Positions 18,334-27,888 of a DNA stretch of 64,000 nucleotides are shown here, piece by piece. The notes under the pieces were generated by a model, which was not told the origin of the DNA, made no database searches, and saw only the letters and a program-made list of their open reading frames with translations. Origin of the DNA: Mycolicibacterium elephantis DSM 44368 (GTDB lineage: Bacteria; Actinomycetota; Actinomycetes; Mycobacteriales; Mycobacteriaceae); the NCBI RefSeq assembly GCF_004014805.1, contig NZ_ATDN01000002.1:107370-171369 (forward strand), given 5' to 3'. The translations under genes and the position numbers were made by a program. How positions within the stretch are numbered: the stretch's first letter is position 1; each line of letters opens with the position of its first letter.

Positions 18334-19911
18334 TCAGACAACGGTGAAGACGATCGAGTGCCAGCCGGTCGCGCCGTCGGGCGTGGGCCCGGGGGTGATC
18401 ACCCCGAGGCGCTCTTCGGCCTGCATGTTGTCCTCGGCGTCGACAGCACGGCACGCCACCTTGTGTTGTCCTGGCGTCAGAGCCTTGGCGAGCCGAAACA
18501 TCCGCCACGTGTTGGGATTTACCGCGACGCCCAGCTCGGCAGGCTCCCATTCGCCGTCGTCGAAGCGCACCTCTACTCGCTTGATCCCTCGGCCCTGCGC
18601 CCACGCCGTACCCGCAACGGTGACGTCGGCCCCGGGCACTTTCTGGAACGCGCCGGGCGCGTCGATGCGCGACGAGAGCTTGATCGGTGCGACGCCGGGA
18701 GGCTGCCCGTCCCAGCCGCGTCGGACCCAGTACGGCTTGACGTCGTAGGTCGCCAGCTCGAGCTCGGTGACCCACTTGGTCGCCGACACATAGCCGTACA
18801 GCCCGGGAACGACGGTGCGCATCGGAAAACCGTGCTCGGGCAACAGCGGCTCCCGGTTCATGCCGATCACCAACAGGGCGCCGTCGGCGTCGCGAATCGC
18901 CTGCAGCGGGGTGCCCACGGTGAACCCGTCGACCGAATGCCCGACCATCTGCGTCGCACCGGGCTGCACGCCTGCCTGGTCGAGCAGCGTGATCAACGGC
19001 ACGCCAACGAAATTCGCCGTCGACACGTAGGGGCCACCGACCGGATTGGACACGCACGTCAACGTGATGGTCTTCTCGACCAGCGGCATGCTCCGGATCT
19101 CTTCGAACGTGAACGACATCGGCCGGTCGACCATCCCGGTGATGGCCAGCACGGCGTCCTCGGCGCGCAGCCGCGGCACGGCCAGGTTGATGTCGATGCG
19201 ATAGAAGTCGGCGATCGGTGTGATGAAGTGCGGTGTGCCCAACTCGGGAAACGCCGCACCGCGCGGGATGGGTGGGGCGGGCACCGCGGGGACGAGAGCC
19301 CCGATCGCACGGCGCGACGCCTCCACACCGCTGCGACCGGCAAGGGCGAACCCGCCCGCGCCGGTGACCGCCGTGCCGGCCGCCACGCCCAGCGCGCCGA
19401 CGAGAAACCGGCGTCGCTGAAACGGTCGGAGCAGGGGAGAGGCGGCGCCGTCGGCCTCGTCGGCGCCGGGTACCCGGGCCCGCCGCAGCAGCCACCCCAA
19501 CACGGCGAGACCGGCCAGCAGCGCGGCGACGGGCGCAAGCAGCCCGAGTCGGCGACTCGACTGTTCGTATACGGCCGCACCGCCGACCGCGCCCAGCACG
19601 CCGACGGCCGCCAACCCGATCGAAGGGGCTCGGCGGGCGATCAGCCCGATGGCGGCACCCGCCAGCACCAGCATGACCGCCATCCCGATCAGCAGGGCGG
19701 CCTTGTCGTTGGTGCCGAAGCGTGCGATCGCGAAGTCCTTGACCGGCGCGGGCGTGCGATCGATGGCGGCGTTGCCGACGGCGAGAAACGGCGAGGCGTC
19801 CGCAACCCGCAACACCCCGGCCGCCAGATGGCCGACCGCGAGCGCAGCGCCGACCGCCAGCACCCCGCTGGTAGCGGCCGCACCGACACCGACACGCGAA
19901 ACCCTCGCCAT
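18334..19911 (-). CDS. Membrane-anchored molybdopterin-dependent oxidoreductase (sulfite oxidase family)
   Basis: A 525-aa protein with four or five membrane segments in residues 10-165 and a short arginine-rich loop FQRRRF. An outward-facing molybdopterin domain follows at about 210-420, where [14 protein letters not shown] carries the cysteine expected to ligate Mo. A C-terminal Mo-co dimerisation domain occupies about 425-525. It resembles sulfite oxidase or YedY-like enzymes; the substrate is unknown. The ATG at 19911 is 6 nt downstream of a SigK-type -10, so the transcript is probably leaderless. It is divergent from sigK. Confidence 0.85.
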   Translation of the reverse strand: MARVSRVGVGAAATSGVLAVGAALAVGHLAAGVLRVADASPFLAVGNAAIDRTPAPVKDFAIARFGTNDKAALLIGMAVMLVLAGAAIGLIARRAPSIGLAAVGVLGAVGGAAVYEQSSRRLGLLAPVAALLAGLAVLGWLLRRARVPGADEADGAASPLLRPFQRRRFLVGALGVAAGTAVTGAGGFALAGRSGVEASRRAIGALVPAVPAPPIPRGAAFPELGTPHFITPIADFYRIDINLAVPRLRAEDAVLAITGMVDRPMSFTFEEIRSMPLVEKTITLTCVSNPVGGPYVSTANFVGVPLITLLDQAGVQPGATQMVGHSVDGFTVGTPLQAIRDADGALLVIGMNREPLLPEHGFPMRTVVPGLYGYVSATKWVTELELATYDVKPYWVRRGWDGQPPGVAPIKLSSRIDAPGAFQKVPGADVTVAGTAWAQGRGIKRVEVRFDDGEWEPAELGVAVNPNTWRMFRLAKALTPGQHKVACRAVDAEDNMQAEERLGVITPGPTPDGATGWHSIVFTVV

Positions 19912-19917
19912 GTCGGG

Positions 19918-19945
19918 TATTCGTCGCCGGTCGCGGTGTGGATGG
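19918..19945 (-). promoter_or_regulatory. SigK-type promoter of the molybdopterin oxidoreductase
   Basis: On the minus strand, CCATCC (19940-19945) is followed after exactly 16 nt by CGAATA (19918-19923). It is the same arrangement as before the FAS1 gene. The -10 ends 6 nt before the ATG. Confidence 0.75.
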
Positions 19946-19971
19946 AACCGGCCCGCGATCGGCTCCGAATA
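19944..19971 (+). promoter_or_regulatory. ECF-like promoter candidate in front of sigK
   Basis: GGAACC (19944-19949), 16 nt, then CGAATA (19966-19971). The -10 matches the SigK type, but the -35 is the generic ECF GGAAC form. It overlaps the -35 of the divergent oxidoreductase promoter by two bases. Confidence 0.4.
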
Positions 19972-19995
19972 ACAGGTGTGCAAACGGATGCGTTG

Positions 19996-20580
19996 GTGAC
20001 TACGGCCCCGCCACCAGTGGCTAAGCTTCCGACCGTGGCCGTTGACCTCGGCGAACTGCTGCGCCGGGTGGCGCGGCAGGACGACGACGCGTTCGCGGCC
20101 TTCTACGATCTGACCCGGGCCCGGGTGTTCGGGCTTGTCGCCAGGGTGCTGCGCGACACCGGATACAGCGAGGAGACCCTGCAGGAGATCTACCTGCAGG
20201 TCTGGCGCAGCGCGGACAGCTATGACCCCACCTCCGGCTCGCCGCTGGCGTGGCTGATGACGTTGGCGCACCGCCGCGCGGTCGACCGGGTGCGCTCCGA
20301 ACAGGCCGGCAGCCAACGCGAATCCCGTTACGGGGCAGCCAATGTCGAGGTCCCGTCGGATTCCGTTGCCGATTCGGTTATTTCGAGTGAGGAGCGACGC
20401 CAGGTCGCCGACTGTCTCGGCTCGCTGACCGACGCGCAACGTGAGTGCATTCAGCTCGCCTACTACGAGGGGCTGACCTACGCTCAAGTGTCCGAACGAT
20501 TGTCGGCGAACCTCGCGACGATCAAATCGCGGATGCGTGACGCCATCCGCGGCCTTCGTAAGTGCCTGGGGATCGCATGA
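19996..20580 (+). CDS. sigK: ECF RNA polymerase sigma factor SigK
   Basis: A 194-aa ECF sigma factor. Region 2 holds [15 protein letters not shown] and the -10 recognition segment [10 protein letters not shown]. Region 4 holds [16 protein letters not shown] with the helix-turn-helix contacting the -35, then [15 protein letters not shown]. The [21 protein letters not shown] and [11 protein letters not shown] blocks are close to M. tuberculosis SigK (Rv0445c). The GTG at 19996 gives a similar N-terminal length; GTG 20035 is the alternative (181 aa). Its stop overlaps the rskA start (ATGA). It controls the adjacent FAS1 and oxidoreductase genes by promoter match. Confidence 0.9.
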   Translation: MTTAPPPVAKLPTVAVDLGELLRRVARQDDDAFAAFYDLTRARVFGLVARVLRDTGYSEETLQEIYLQVWRSADSYDPTSGSPLAWLMTLAHRRAVDRVRSEQAGSQRESRYGAANVEVPSDSVADSVISSEERRQVADCLGSLTDAQRECIQLAYYEGLTYAQVSERLSANLATIKSRMRDAIRGLRKCLGIA

Positions 20581-21278
20581 CCGAGCCGACCGACGAGCTG
20601 ATCGCCCTCGCGACGCCGTATGCGCTGCACGCGATGTCCGATGCCGAGATCGCCGACGTCGAGCGCCGGGTGGCTGCCGCGCCCGCGGACGTCGCCAAGG
20701 CCTTCGCCGACGAAGTCCGCGCGGTGCGCGAGACGACGGCGGCGATGTCGGCGGTCACCGCCGTCGAGCCGCCGGATCACCTGCGCGAGAGCGTGCTTGC
20801 CGGTGTCGCCGCCGAGCCGGTCCGCCTGCCACCCCGCAGGAGACGTTGGCAGACCGCGCTGCTGGTCGCCGCTGCGGTGGTGGCGATCGGGCTCGGTGCG
20901 CTCGGCGTCGGCCTGGCACTGCGGCCCGCGGCCACGCCGTCGACCATCGAGCAGGTGTTCGCCGCTCCCGACGTGCGCACGGTGTCTGGGCCGGTTCCGA
21001 CCGGCGGCACCGCGACCGTCGTGTTCTCGCGCGAGCGCAACGCGGGGGTGCTGGTGATGAACAACGTGGCGCCACCTGCGCCGGACACGGTGTACCAGAT
21101 GTGGCTGATCGACGACGACGGCCCGCATCCCGCCGGCACCATGGACACCGTCGCACCGTCCACGACAGCGGTTATTTCCGACCTCGGCGCGTCGCAGACC
21201 TTGGCGTTCACGGTGGAACCGCCCGGCGGGTCGCCGCAACCGACCACACCACCGTTCGCGGAATTGCCGCTGAGCTAG
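20577..21278 (+). CDS. rskA: Anti-sigma-K factor RskA
   Basis: A 233-aa membrane anti-sigma factor. The cytosolic N-terminal domain (about 1-90) begins with [26 protein letters not shown] sequence and is followed by one membrane segment at about residues 92-118. The extracytoplasmic domain (about 120-233) has the RskA signature [11 protein letters not shown]. It holds SigK inactive until regulated proteolysis in the membrane. It overlaps sigK by 4 nt, as in M. tuberculosis Rv0444c. No premature stop or frameshift is seen. Confidence 0.92.
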   Translation: MTEPTDELIALATPYALHAMSDAEIADVERRVAAAPADVAKAFADEVRAVRETTAAMSAVTAVEPPDHLRESVLAGVAAEPVRLPPRRRRWQTALLVAAAVVAIGLGALGVGLALRPAATPSTIEQVFAAPDVRTVSGPVPTGGTATVVFSRERNAGVLVMNNVAPPAPDTVYQMWLIDDDGPHPAGTMDTVAPSTTAVISDLGASQTLAFTVEPPGGSPQPTTPPFAELPLS

Positions 21279-21336
21279 GGCCCGCGCCGTCGCGCAATTG
21301 GGGTCCGGACCCGCCCTCATGGCAGCATTGAGGGCG

Positions 21337-22398
21337 ATGACTACCCGCCGTAAGCTGCCCGAGTCGCCGTATCTGGCTGCCGTGTCCGGCCGCAAACCGA
21401 GCCGTGTGCCCGTGTGGTTCATGCGGCAGGCGGGCCGTTCGCTGCCCGAGTACCGGGCGTTGCGGGCGAAGAACACCATGATGCAGGCCTGCTTCGACAC
21501 CGAGCTGATCACCGAGATCACGCTGCAGCCGGTGCGCAGGCACGGCGTGGACGCCGCGATCCTGTTCTCCGACATCGTGGTGCCCTTGCGCGCGGCGGGC
21601 ATCGCATTGGACATCGTGCCCGACGTCGGCCCGGTGATCGATCACCCGATCCGCACGATCTCCGACGTCCACGCGATGAAACCGCTTGACCCGCAACAGA
21701 TCACCGCGATCACCGACGCGGTGAAGCTGCTGGTCGAAGAACTCGGTGACGTGCCGCTGATCGGATTCGCCGGCGCCCCGTTCACGCTGGCCTCCTACCT
21801 CATCGAGGGCGGGCCGAGCCGCCAGCACGAACACACCAAGGCGATGATGCTCGGCGAAACCGAGGTCTGGCACGCCCTGATGACCGCGTTGACGGACCTC
21901 ACCATCGCGTTCCTGCAGGCCCAGGTCAGCGCGGGCGTGGACGCCATCCAGGTGTTCGACTCATGGGCCGGCACGCTGTCGCTGTCCGACTACCGCAGCT
22001 ATGTGCTGCCACACAGCACCCGGGTGTTCGCCACGCTGGCCGACGCCGGCGTGCCGATGACTCATTTCGGGGTGGGCACCGCCGAGCTGCTGGGCGCCAT
22101 GTCCGAGGCCGTCTCACACGGCGCACCGGCCGTCGTCGGCGTCGACTGGCGCACCTCGCTGACCGACGCCGCCGCCCGCGTGCAGCCGGGCACGGCGCTT
22201 CAGGGCAACCTCGACCCGGTGGTGATGCTGACGGGCTGGCCGGTGGTCGAGCGGGCGGTGCGCGCCGTCGTCGAGGACGGCCGCCGCGCGGTCGACGCCG
22301 GCGCCGCCGGTCACGTGTTCAACCTCGGCCACGGTGTGCTGCCCGCCACCGACCCGACGGTGATCACCGACGTGGTGGATCTGGTGCACACGCTGTGA
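21337..22398 (+). CDS. hemE: Uroporphyrinogen decarboxylase
   Basis: A 353-aa enzyme that removes four acetate carboxyls from uroporphyrinogen III to make coproporphyrinogen [20 protein letters not shown] is the substrate-binding signature, and [17 protein letters not shown] is the second family motif. The ATG at 21337 gives [16 protein letters not shown], the conserved mycobacterial N-terminus, with TTGAGGG just upstream. Its stop overlaps the hemY start (GTGA), so hemE-hemY-hemQ form one unit. Confidence 0.96.
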   Translation: MTTRRKLPESPYLAAVSGRKPSRVPVWFMRQAGRSLPEYRALRAKNTMMQACFDTELITEITLQPVRRHGVDAAILFSDIVVPLRAAGIALDIVPDVGPVIDHPIRTISDVHAMKPLDPQQITAITDAVKLLVEELGDVPLIGFAGAPFTLASYLIEGGPSRQHEHTKAMMLGETEVWHALMTALTDLTIAFLQAQVSAGVDAIQVFDSWAGTLSLSDYRSYVLPHSTRVFATLADAGVPMTHFGVGTAELLGAMSEAVSHGAPAVVGVDWRTSLTDAAARVQPGTALQGNLDPVVMLTGWPVVERAVRAVVEDGRRAVDAGAAGHVFNLGHGVLPATDPTVITDVVDLVHTL

Positions 22399-23759
22399 GC
22401 CGGTCGTATTGCGTTGTCGGCGGCGGTATTTCGGGCCTGGTCGCGGCATACCGGCTACGGGTCGCGGCGGGGCCGCACGCGGCGATAACGCTGTTCGACC
22501 CGGCCGACCGGCTGGGCGGGATACTGCGCACCGAGCGAATCGGCGGGCAGCCGATGGACGTCGGCGCGGAGGCGTTCGTGGCGCGGCGGCCGGAGGTGCC
22601 CGCGCTGCTGGCCGAGCTGGGGTTGGCCGACCGGCAGATCGGCACCACCGGGGTGCGGCCGCTGGTCTACAGCCAGGCCCGCCTGCACCCGCTGCCGTCC
22701 GACACCCTGCAGGGCATTCCGACCCACCCGTCGGCGTTGGCCGGTCTTGTCGACGACGCCGCCCTGGCCCGCATCGCCGACGAACGCACCCGCCCGCTGC
22801 GCTGGCGCGCCGGCGACGATCCCTCGGTCGCCGAGCTCGTCGGGAGCCGGTTCGGCGACCAGGTGCTGACCCGCTCGGTCGAACCGCTGCTGAGCGGGGT
22901 GTATGCGGGCTCGGCGGCCACCATCGGGGTCCGTTCCGCGTTTCCGGCGCTGGTCGCGGCGCTGGATCGGGGTGCGCGCAGCCTGACCGACGCGGCGTGC
23001 GAGGCGCTGGCGGCGTCGACGGTGCCGCGCGGCGCCCTGGTCTTCGGCGCCGTGGAGGGCGGCTACACGGTGCTGGTCGACGAGCTCGTCCGCCAGGCGA
23101 ATGTGCACTGGCTACAGGTCAGTGCGGAAGCGGTGCAGCGGTCACCGCACGGCTGGGAAGTGGTCGACGACGAAGGAACGCGGCATCACGCCGACGCGGT
23201 CGTGCTCGCGGTGCCCGCACCGCGGTTGGCGCATCTCGTCGCCGAGGTCGCGCCGCGCACCGCCGCCGCGGCACGGCGCATCGGGGTGGCGTCGACGGCG
23301 ATCGTGGCGCTGGCCCTGCCGGGCGGCACGCCGCTTCCGCAGCACTCTGGGGTGCTGGTCGCCAGCGGAGAACGACTGCGCGCCAAGGCGGTCACGCTGT
23401 CGACCCGCAAATGGGGACCGCGGGGAAACGTCGAACTGGTGCGGCTGTCGTACGGCCGGTTCGGCGACGATCTGGCCCGCAGCGTCGGCGACGAGGAACT
23501 GCTGGAGTGGTCGGCACTGGACCTGCACACGCTGTTCGGCATCCGCGTGGATCCGGTGGATCACCGCGTGCAGCGGTGGATCGACGCGATGCCGCAGTAC
23601 GGACCCGGGCACCTCGACCTGATCGCGGACCTGCGGGCGGGTTTGCCGCCGGGGCTGGCGGTGGCGGGCGGCTACCTCGACGGCATCGGTGTGCCCGCCT
23701 GTGTGGCGGCCGCCACCAGGGCGGCGGCGTCGCTGCTCACCCCGCGCGTGGCACGATAG
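22395..23759 (+). CDS. hemY: Protoporphyrinogen/coproporphyrinogen oxidase (HemY/CgoX)
   Basis: A 454-aa FAD enzyme with the N-terminal dinucleotide-binding motif [15 protein letters not shown] and the C-terminal FAD contact [12 protein letters not shown]. It oxidises a porphyrinogen to the porphyrin using oxygen. Because hemQ follows directly, the natural substrate is probably coproporphyrinogen III, as in the coproporphyrin-dependent haem route of Gram-positive bacteria. It starts with GTG overlapping hemE and ends 4 nt before hemQ. Confidence 0.93.
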   Translation: MSRSYCVVGGGISGLVAAYRLRVAAGPHAAITLFDPADRLGGILRTERIGGQPMDVGAEAFVARRPEVPALLAELGLADRQIGTTGVRPLVYSQARLHPLPSDTLQGIPTHPSALAGLVDDAALARIADERTRPLRWRAGDDPSVAELVGSRFGDQVLTRSVEPLLSGVYAGSAATIGVRSAFPALVAALDRGARSLTDAACEALAASTVPRGALVFGAVEGGYTVLVDELVRQANVHWLQVSAEAVQRSPHGWEVVDDEGTRHHADAVVLAVPAPRLAHLVAEVAPRTAAAARRIGVASTAIVALALPGGTPLPQHSGVLVASGERLRAKAVTLSTRKWGPRGNVELVRLSYGRFGDDLARSVGDEELLEWSALDLHTLFGIRVDPVDHRVQRWIDAMPQYGPGHLDLIADLRAGLPPGLAVAGGYLDGIGVPACVAAATRAAASLLTPRVAR

Positions 23760-23763
23760 GGGT

Positions 23764-24459
23764 ATGACCAAGCTCGATTACGACGCACTCAACTCCATCC
23801 TCCGCTACCTGATGTTTTCGGTGTTCTCGGTGAAACCGGGGGCGCTCGGAGAAGAGCGTGCGGGCGTGATCGACGAGTTCTCGACGTTCCTCAAACAGCA
23901 GGAGGAGCGCGGCGTCGTGGTGCGAGGCGTCTACGACATCGCCGGCATGCGCGCCGACGCCGATTTCATGTTCTGGACGCACGCCGACAACGTCGAGGCG
24001 CTGCAGGCCACCTACTCGGATTTCCGCCGCACCACGACGTTGGGGCGGGCCAGCACGCCGGTGTGGAGCAACGTCGCGCTGCATCGCCCCGCCGAGTTCA
24101 ACAAGAGCCACATTCCGGCGTTTCTGGCCGGCGAGGAACCCGGCAACTACATCTGCGTGTACCCGTTCGTCCGGTCCTACGAGTGGTACGTGCTGCCCGA
24201 CGAGGAACGCAAGCGGATGCTGGCCGAGCACGGCATGGCCGCGCGTGGCTACAAGGAGGTGCGGGCCAACACGGTGCCGGCGTTCGCGCTGGGCGACTAC
24301 GAGTGGATCCTGGCGTTCGAGGCGCCGGAGCTGCACCGCATCGTCGATCTGATGCGCGATCTGCGCGCCACCGACGCGCGTCTGCATGTGCGCAAGGAGA
24401 CGCCGTTCTTCACCGGCCCGCGGGTCAGCCCGGAGCAGCTGATCGCCGCTCTGCCGTAA
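23764..24459 (+). CDS. hemQ: Coproheme decarboxylase HemQ (chlorite dismutase-like)
   Basis: A 231-aa protein of the chlorite dismutase-like family (Rv2676c-like). It converts iron-coproporphyrin III to haem b by two peroxide-dependent decarboxylations. Visible family blocks are the N-terminal [30 protein letters not shown], and [12 protein letters not shown] with the tyrosine region used in catalysis. It is the last gene of hemEYQ and is convergent with msrB across a 74-bp gap. Confidence 0.94.
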   Translation: MTKLDYDALNSILRYLMFSVFSVKPGALGEERAGVIDEFSTFLKQQEERGVVVRGVYDIAGMRADADFMFWTHADNVEALQATYSDFRRTTTLGRASTPVWSNVALHRPAEFNKSHIPAFLAGEEPGNYICVYPFVRSYEWYVLPDEERKRMLAEHGMAARGYKEVRANTVPAFALGDYEWILAFEAPELHRIVDLMRDLRATDARLHVRKETPFFTGPRVSPEQLIAALP

Positions 24460-24503
24460 CCAGCTTCTCTACGCCGAAATAGCGTTCCGGGTCGTTCCGG
24501 CCG

Positions 24504-24535
24504 CGCAATCGCGACCGTGGCGTCACGCTCGCGTC
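24504..24535. repeat. Intergenic GCGACCGTGGCGTCACGCTCGCG repeat element
   Basis: The gap between convergent hemQ and msrB holds CGCGACCGTGG followed by CGTCACGCTCGCG, with short CGCGA/TCGCG pairing. From memory, close variants recur between genes in mycobacteria. It may serve as a weak bidirectional terminator. Confidence 0.35.
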
Positions 24536-24947
24536 AGGTCTTGGGCACCAGCCGCAGCGAGATCGAGTTGATGCAGTACCGCTTGTCGGTGGGGGTGGGG
24601 TAGCCCTCGCCCTCGAACACGTGGCCCAGATGGCTGTGGCAGTTGGCGCAGATCACCTCGACGCGGCGCATGCCCAGCGAGTTGTCCGGCCGCAGGATCA
24701 CCGCGTCGGAGTCGGCCGGGTCGAAGAACGACGGCCAGCCGCAGTGCGACTCGAACTTCTCGGTGCTACGGAACAGTTCGGCGCCGCAGGCCCGGCACGC
24801 GTAGACCCCTTCGGTCTTGGTGTCGGTGTACTCGCCGGTGAACGGTCGCTCGGTGCCGGCCTCACGAAGCACGTGAAACTCTTCCGGCGTGAGCTTCTTG
24901 CGCCACTCGTCGTCGGTGAGCTGCAGTTTGGGAGCCGGTGTGGTCAT
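24534..24947 (-). CDS. msrB: Peptide-methionine (R)-S-oxide reductase MsrB
   Basis: A 137-aa enzyme that reduces methionine R-sulfoxide in oxidised proteins using thioredoxin. Two CxxC pairs (CRAC, CANC) bind structural zinc, HSHLGHVFEG is conserved, and the catalytic cysteine is in RYCINSIS near the C-terminus. Length matches Rv2674. TAACGT (complement of 24954-24959) ends 6 nt before the ATG, a leaderless-type -10. Confidence 0.95.
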   Translation of the reverse strand: MTTPAPKLQLTDDEWRKKLTPEEFHVLREAGTERPFTGEYTDTKTEGVYACRACGAELFRSTEKFESHCGWPSFFDPADSDAVILRPDNSLGMRRVEVICANCHSHLGHVFEGEGYPTPTDKRYCINSISLRLVPKT

Positions 24948-24973
24948 AGCTCCACGTTAGCGTTTTCGGCGCG

Positions 24974-26284
24974 CTAACCGTCGCCGGGCGTGGATGCGCG
25001 CGCCGACATCGCGGGCTCGCGAAGCTCCTTCATCCACGGCGGGTCGATGCCGTCGTCGAGTCGATCCTCGTCCTTGGCGTCGAGGTAGCGGAACAGCAGC
25101 ACGCAGAACACCACCACCATCACCAGCGACCAGCCGTAGGTGATCTTCAGGTACTCCAACGCGCGACCCGTCGTGGGCCAGTGGCCCAGCAGCCAGCGGT
25201 CCATCGTCATGAACCCGTAGATGCCCAGCCACGCCGGCCAGTTGCGCAGCACCGAGTTCGGCAGCACCACCGTCATCAGGAACGGGAACAGCATCATCGA
25301 GTAGTAGCCCTGTCCCAGCGACAGCACCAGCCACGACGTGGTGAGCAGCACGCCAGAGGAAGTCAGCATCCAGAACATCTGGTCGCGGGTGCTGTAATAG
25401 CGGTACAGCAGCCACAGGCTGATCGCGCCCAACACCACAAAGGTGATGCGCAGCAACATGATCAGCCACATCGGCAGCCCGTAGTACACCCCGTTGCCCA
25501 GGATCGAGCTGTTGAAGTAGTCGCGGGTGGACATGATGTAGGGCAGCGTGCGGGTGACGAAGTTCATCGGGTCGCTGATCAACGGCCACGCCGCGAGGTT
25601 GAACACCACCGGCACCGCGAACGCCGTCACCAACGACCGCCACTGCCTGTTCACGAGCGGCAGCAACAGCAGCGGCGCCAGTAGGGGTTTGACCACCAGC
25701 GTCAACCCGATCGCGACGCCGGCCCACCACTCGTGGCTTCGCACCCCGTCGAGCAGCCACCGGAAGAACAGCACCTCCAACAGCAGCAGAACCCCGTTGA
25801 TGTTGCCGAAAACCAGGGTGTTGGTGACGCTTTCGGTGCAGAACATCGCCAGCAGCAGTGCGGGCGCGGCCACCGAGGCCAGCGTGAACTTGAACAGCCG
25901 CAGCAGAAAGTAGGCCGCCAGCACGATCGCCAGCGTGTTGAAGAAGATGAACCAGTACCGCGAGGCCTCAACCGGCAAATAGCCGAACGGCGCCATGATC
26001 AGCGTGCCGCCCGGCGGATACAGGTAGTGCGGGTCGACGTGGTGGAACTGCGCGTTGTAGATGTCCTGGCCCATCTTGAAGGCCACCACCGCGCGGTAGA
26101 CCGGCCCGAAGTCGTCGGTGATGTAACCGTTGGTGGCCAATACGTAACTGCGGTGGATCACCGCCATGATCGCGATCGGCCACAGGACCGAGCGCAACAC
26201 GGACGCCGTGCTCGGCGGAGAGGTGCGAGGACGGAAAGCGGCCAGGACAAGATCACGCACGAGCGCACCGTACACCGAGGCCAT
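24974..26284 (-). CDS. aftC: Alpha-(1->3)-arabinofuranosyltransferase AftC
   Basis: A 436-aa GT-C type membrane glycosyltransferase (Rv2673-like). It adds branching alpha-1,3-arabinofuranose from decaprenylphosphoryl-arabinose in arabinogalactan and lipoarabinomannan synthesis. The first periplasmic loop carries the acidic pair in NGYITDDFGPVYRA, the GT-C metal or substrate site. About 10 to 11 membrane segments follow. The cytosolic C-terminal tail is charged. It lies 12 nt downstream of the hydrolase-like lipoprotein gene, on the same strand. Confidence 0.9.
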   Translation of the reverse strand: MASVYGALVRDLVLAAFRPRTSPPSTASVLRSVLWPIAIMAVIHRSYVLATNGYITDDFGPVYRAVVAFKMGQDIYNAQFHHVDPHYLYPPGGTLIMAPFGYLPVEASRYWFIFFNTLAIVLAAYFLLRLFKFTLASVAAPALLLAMFCTESVTNTLVFGNINGVLLLLEVLFFRWLLDGVRSHEWWAGVAIGLTLVVKPLLAPLLLLPLVNRQWRSLVTAFAVPVVFNLAAWPLISDPMNFVTRTLPYIMSTRDYFNSSILGNGVYYGLPMWLIMLLRITFVVLGAISLWLLYRYYSTRDQMFWMLTSSGVLLTTSWLVLSLGQGYYSMMLFPFLMTVVLPNSVLRNWPAWLGIYGFMTMDRWLLGHWPTTGRALEYLKITYGWSLVMVVVFCVLLFRYLDAKDEDRLDDGIDPPWMKELREPAMSARASTPGDG

Positions 26285-26296
26285 CGGCGCGAGCGG

Positions 26297-27862
26297 TCAG
26301 GCCGGGCAGAACGTGTCGGTCTCGGGCAGGTTGCCGGTGTCCAGATAACCGATCACCGGTGGCAGCGCGCACGGCGAATAGATCGACGCGCCGTGCCCGA
26401 TGCCCTGCCACATCACCCGCCGGTTGGGCGATCCCGCGTTGATCGCCGTGGCCGCGACCGCCGCGACGCCCTCGTTGCCGACGATCGGGTCGTTCTGGGT
26501 GCCGAGCAGCAGCACGGGGATCTTGAGGTTCTTGGGCTCCTCGGGCGCCGAGCCGCTGGGCCAGCTCAGGCACTGCACGAGTTCGAGGGCGCCCACCCGG
26601 CCGAACTGCGGGTACAGCTTGTCCCACTCCACGACCAGTTCGCGGACCCGATCAGGTGTCGGGCGGCTGAGCGAGTCGCTGCAGCGGTTGACGAACTGAC
26701 CGTCGGTGTCGCGCAACGTCTCGGCACGGTCGATCAGGGCAGACATCGGCCCGGGGTCGCCGTCGCGGGCCGCGGCCACCGCCGAACCCAGCGCGTTGGT
26801 GGCGTCCACCCGGTCGCCGCGCGGATAGGCCAGCGCGGTGGAGATCGCGTTGGCGACCGCCGCGACGGACGCTCCGGCCGGTCCGCGTCCCTCACGCGCG
26901 TCGTCGAGAAGCGCGTCGACGGCGGCCTTCGGGTCCGGCGCCAGCGGGCAGTTGGCCGCCGCGCATTGCGCCGCCCATGCGTCGAGCGCGGCCTGTTCGC
27001 CCTTGACGCGTTGCTCCATCGCGGCCTCGGCGGCGATGCCCAGCGGCAAGGGGGAGTCCAGCACCAGCCGGCCGACCTTGTTGGGATGGCTTCCGGCGTA
27101 GGCCAGCGCCACCTGGGCGCCGTTGCCGATGCCGAGCAGCGCCAGCGTCGGCACGTCCCACGTGGAGCGCAGCCGCTCCAGGTCTTCGGCGGCGTGGGCG
27201 TTGGAGTACGCCGAGTCGCCGGGGGCGATGGAGTCGGTGCAGTTGGTCGTGGCCTGCTGGACGATCTCGCGCAGGTTGGCGACCGGGTCGTCGCCCGACT
27301 GGAACTGCGCCTGATCGGCCATCTGCTGGCGGTCGAACAGGTCACGGCATTCCAACGGGCTCCACATGCCGATGCCGCGACGGTCGACGGCCACGATCGG
27401 GTGGCTCTTGAGCAGGTCGGTGCCCGACCGCGCCAGCCAGACCGGCAACTGGTGCGACGACGGCAGGTTCGTGCCCGTGGTCATCACCAGCGGGCCTGCG
27501 TCCTCAGGGGTTTCCGGGCTGCGGGCGCGTACCACCCCGATGCTCACCGTGCCCGCCGCGCCGTTGATCGGGTCCAGGTCGGCGTCGTAGCTTGCGCAGT
27601 CCAGCGTGACCCCGGGGACCGCCGGAACCCCGGCTTCGCTGAACACCCGCGAGGTGCACTCACGCCACGTCAACTCGTTCTTCGGGGCCTCGATCGGCGG
27701 CGGACCCGCGGGCGCCTCGGTGGTTTCGGGCTGGCCCTGCGGACCGGCGCCGGAATCGGTGGCGAAGCGCGGGTTGGCGGCCAGCCCGGGGGAACAACCG
27801 GCGATGACCGCCGCGACGGTAGCCAGGCTCAGGGTCCCGACCAGCTGTTTACGCCGATGCAT
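26297..27862 (-). CDS. Alpha/beta-hydrolase-fold lipoprotein with degenerate nucleophile elbow
   Basis: A 521-aa secreted lipoprotein (Rv2672-like) with signal peptide and lipobox AAVIAGC (Cys23). The fold resembles TAP-type tripeptidyl hydrolases such as Hip1/CaeA: the oxyanion region VMTTGTNLPSSH, an acid-loop candidate GTQNDPIVGNEG and a C-terminal GIGHGA histidine. At the nucleophile elbow, where G-x-S-x-G is expected, residues 244-248 read GIGNG, so the catalytic serine is missing. It may be a non-catalytic binding protein. ATG 27862 follows TACTGT by 7 nt (leaderless); GTG 27871 is the alternative. Confidence 0.8.
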   Translation of the reverse strand: MHRRKQLVGTLSLATVAAVIAGCSPGLAANPRFATDSGAGPQGQPETTEAPAGPPPIEAPKNELTWRECTSRVFSEAGVPAVPGVTLDCASYDADLDPINGAAGTVSIGVVRARSPETPEDAGPLVMTTGTNLPSSHQLPVWLARSGTDLLKSHPIVAVDRRGIGMWSPLECRDLFDRQQMADQAQFQSGDDPVANLREIVQQATTNCTDSIAPGDSAYSNAHAAEDLERLRSTWDVPTLALLGIGNGAQVALAYAGSHPNKVGRLVLDSPLPLGIAAEAAMEQRVKGEQAALDAWAAQCAAANCPLAPDPKAAVDALLDDAREGRGPAGASVAAVANAISTALAYPRGDRVDATNALGSAVAAARDGDPGPMSALIDRAETLRDTDGQFVNRCSDSLSRPTPDRVRELVVEWDKLYPQFGRVGALELVQCLSWPSGSAPEEPKNLKIPVLLLGTQNDPIVGNEGVAAVAATAINAGSPNRRVMWQGIGHGASIYSPCALPPVIGYLDTGNLPETDTFCPA

Positions 27863-27888
27863 GCCGACCACAGTACTGACGCGGGCGC

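Noticed and set aside
18319..19995. Long in-frame upstream extension of sigK
   Set aside because: It runs antisense through the oxidoreductase; SigK length and promoter position place the start near 19996-20035.
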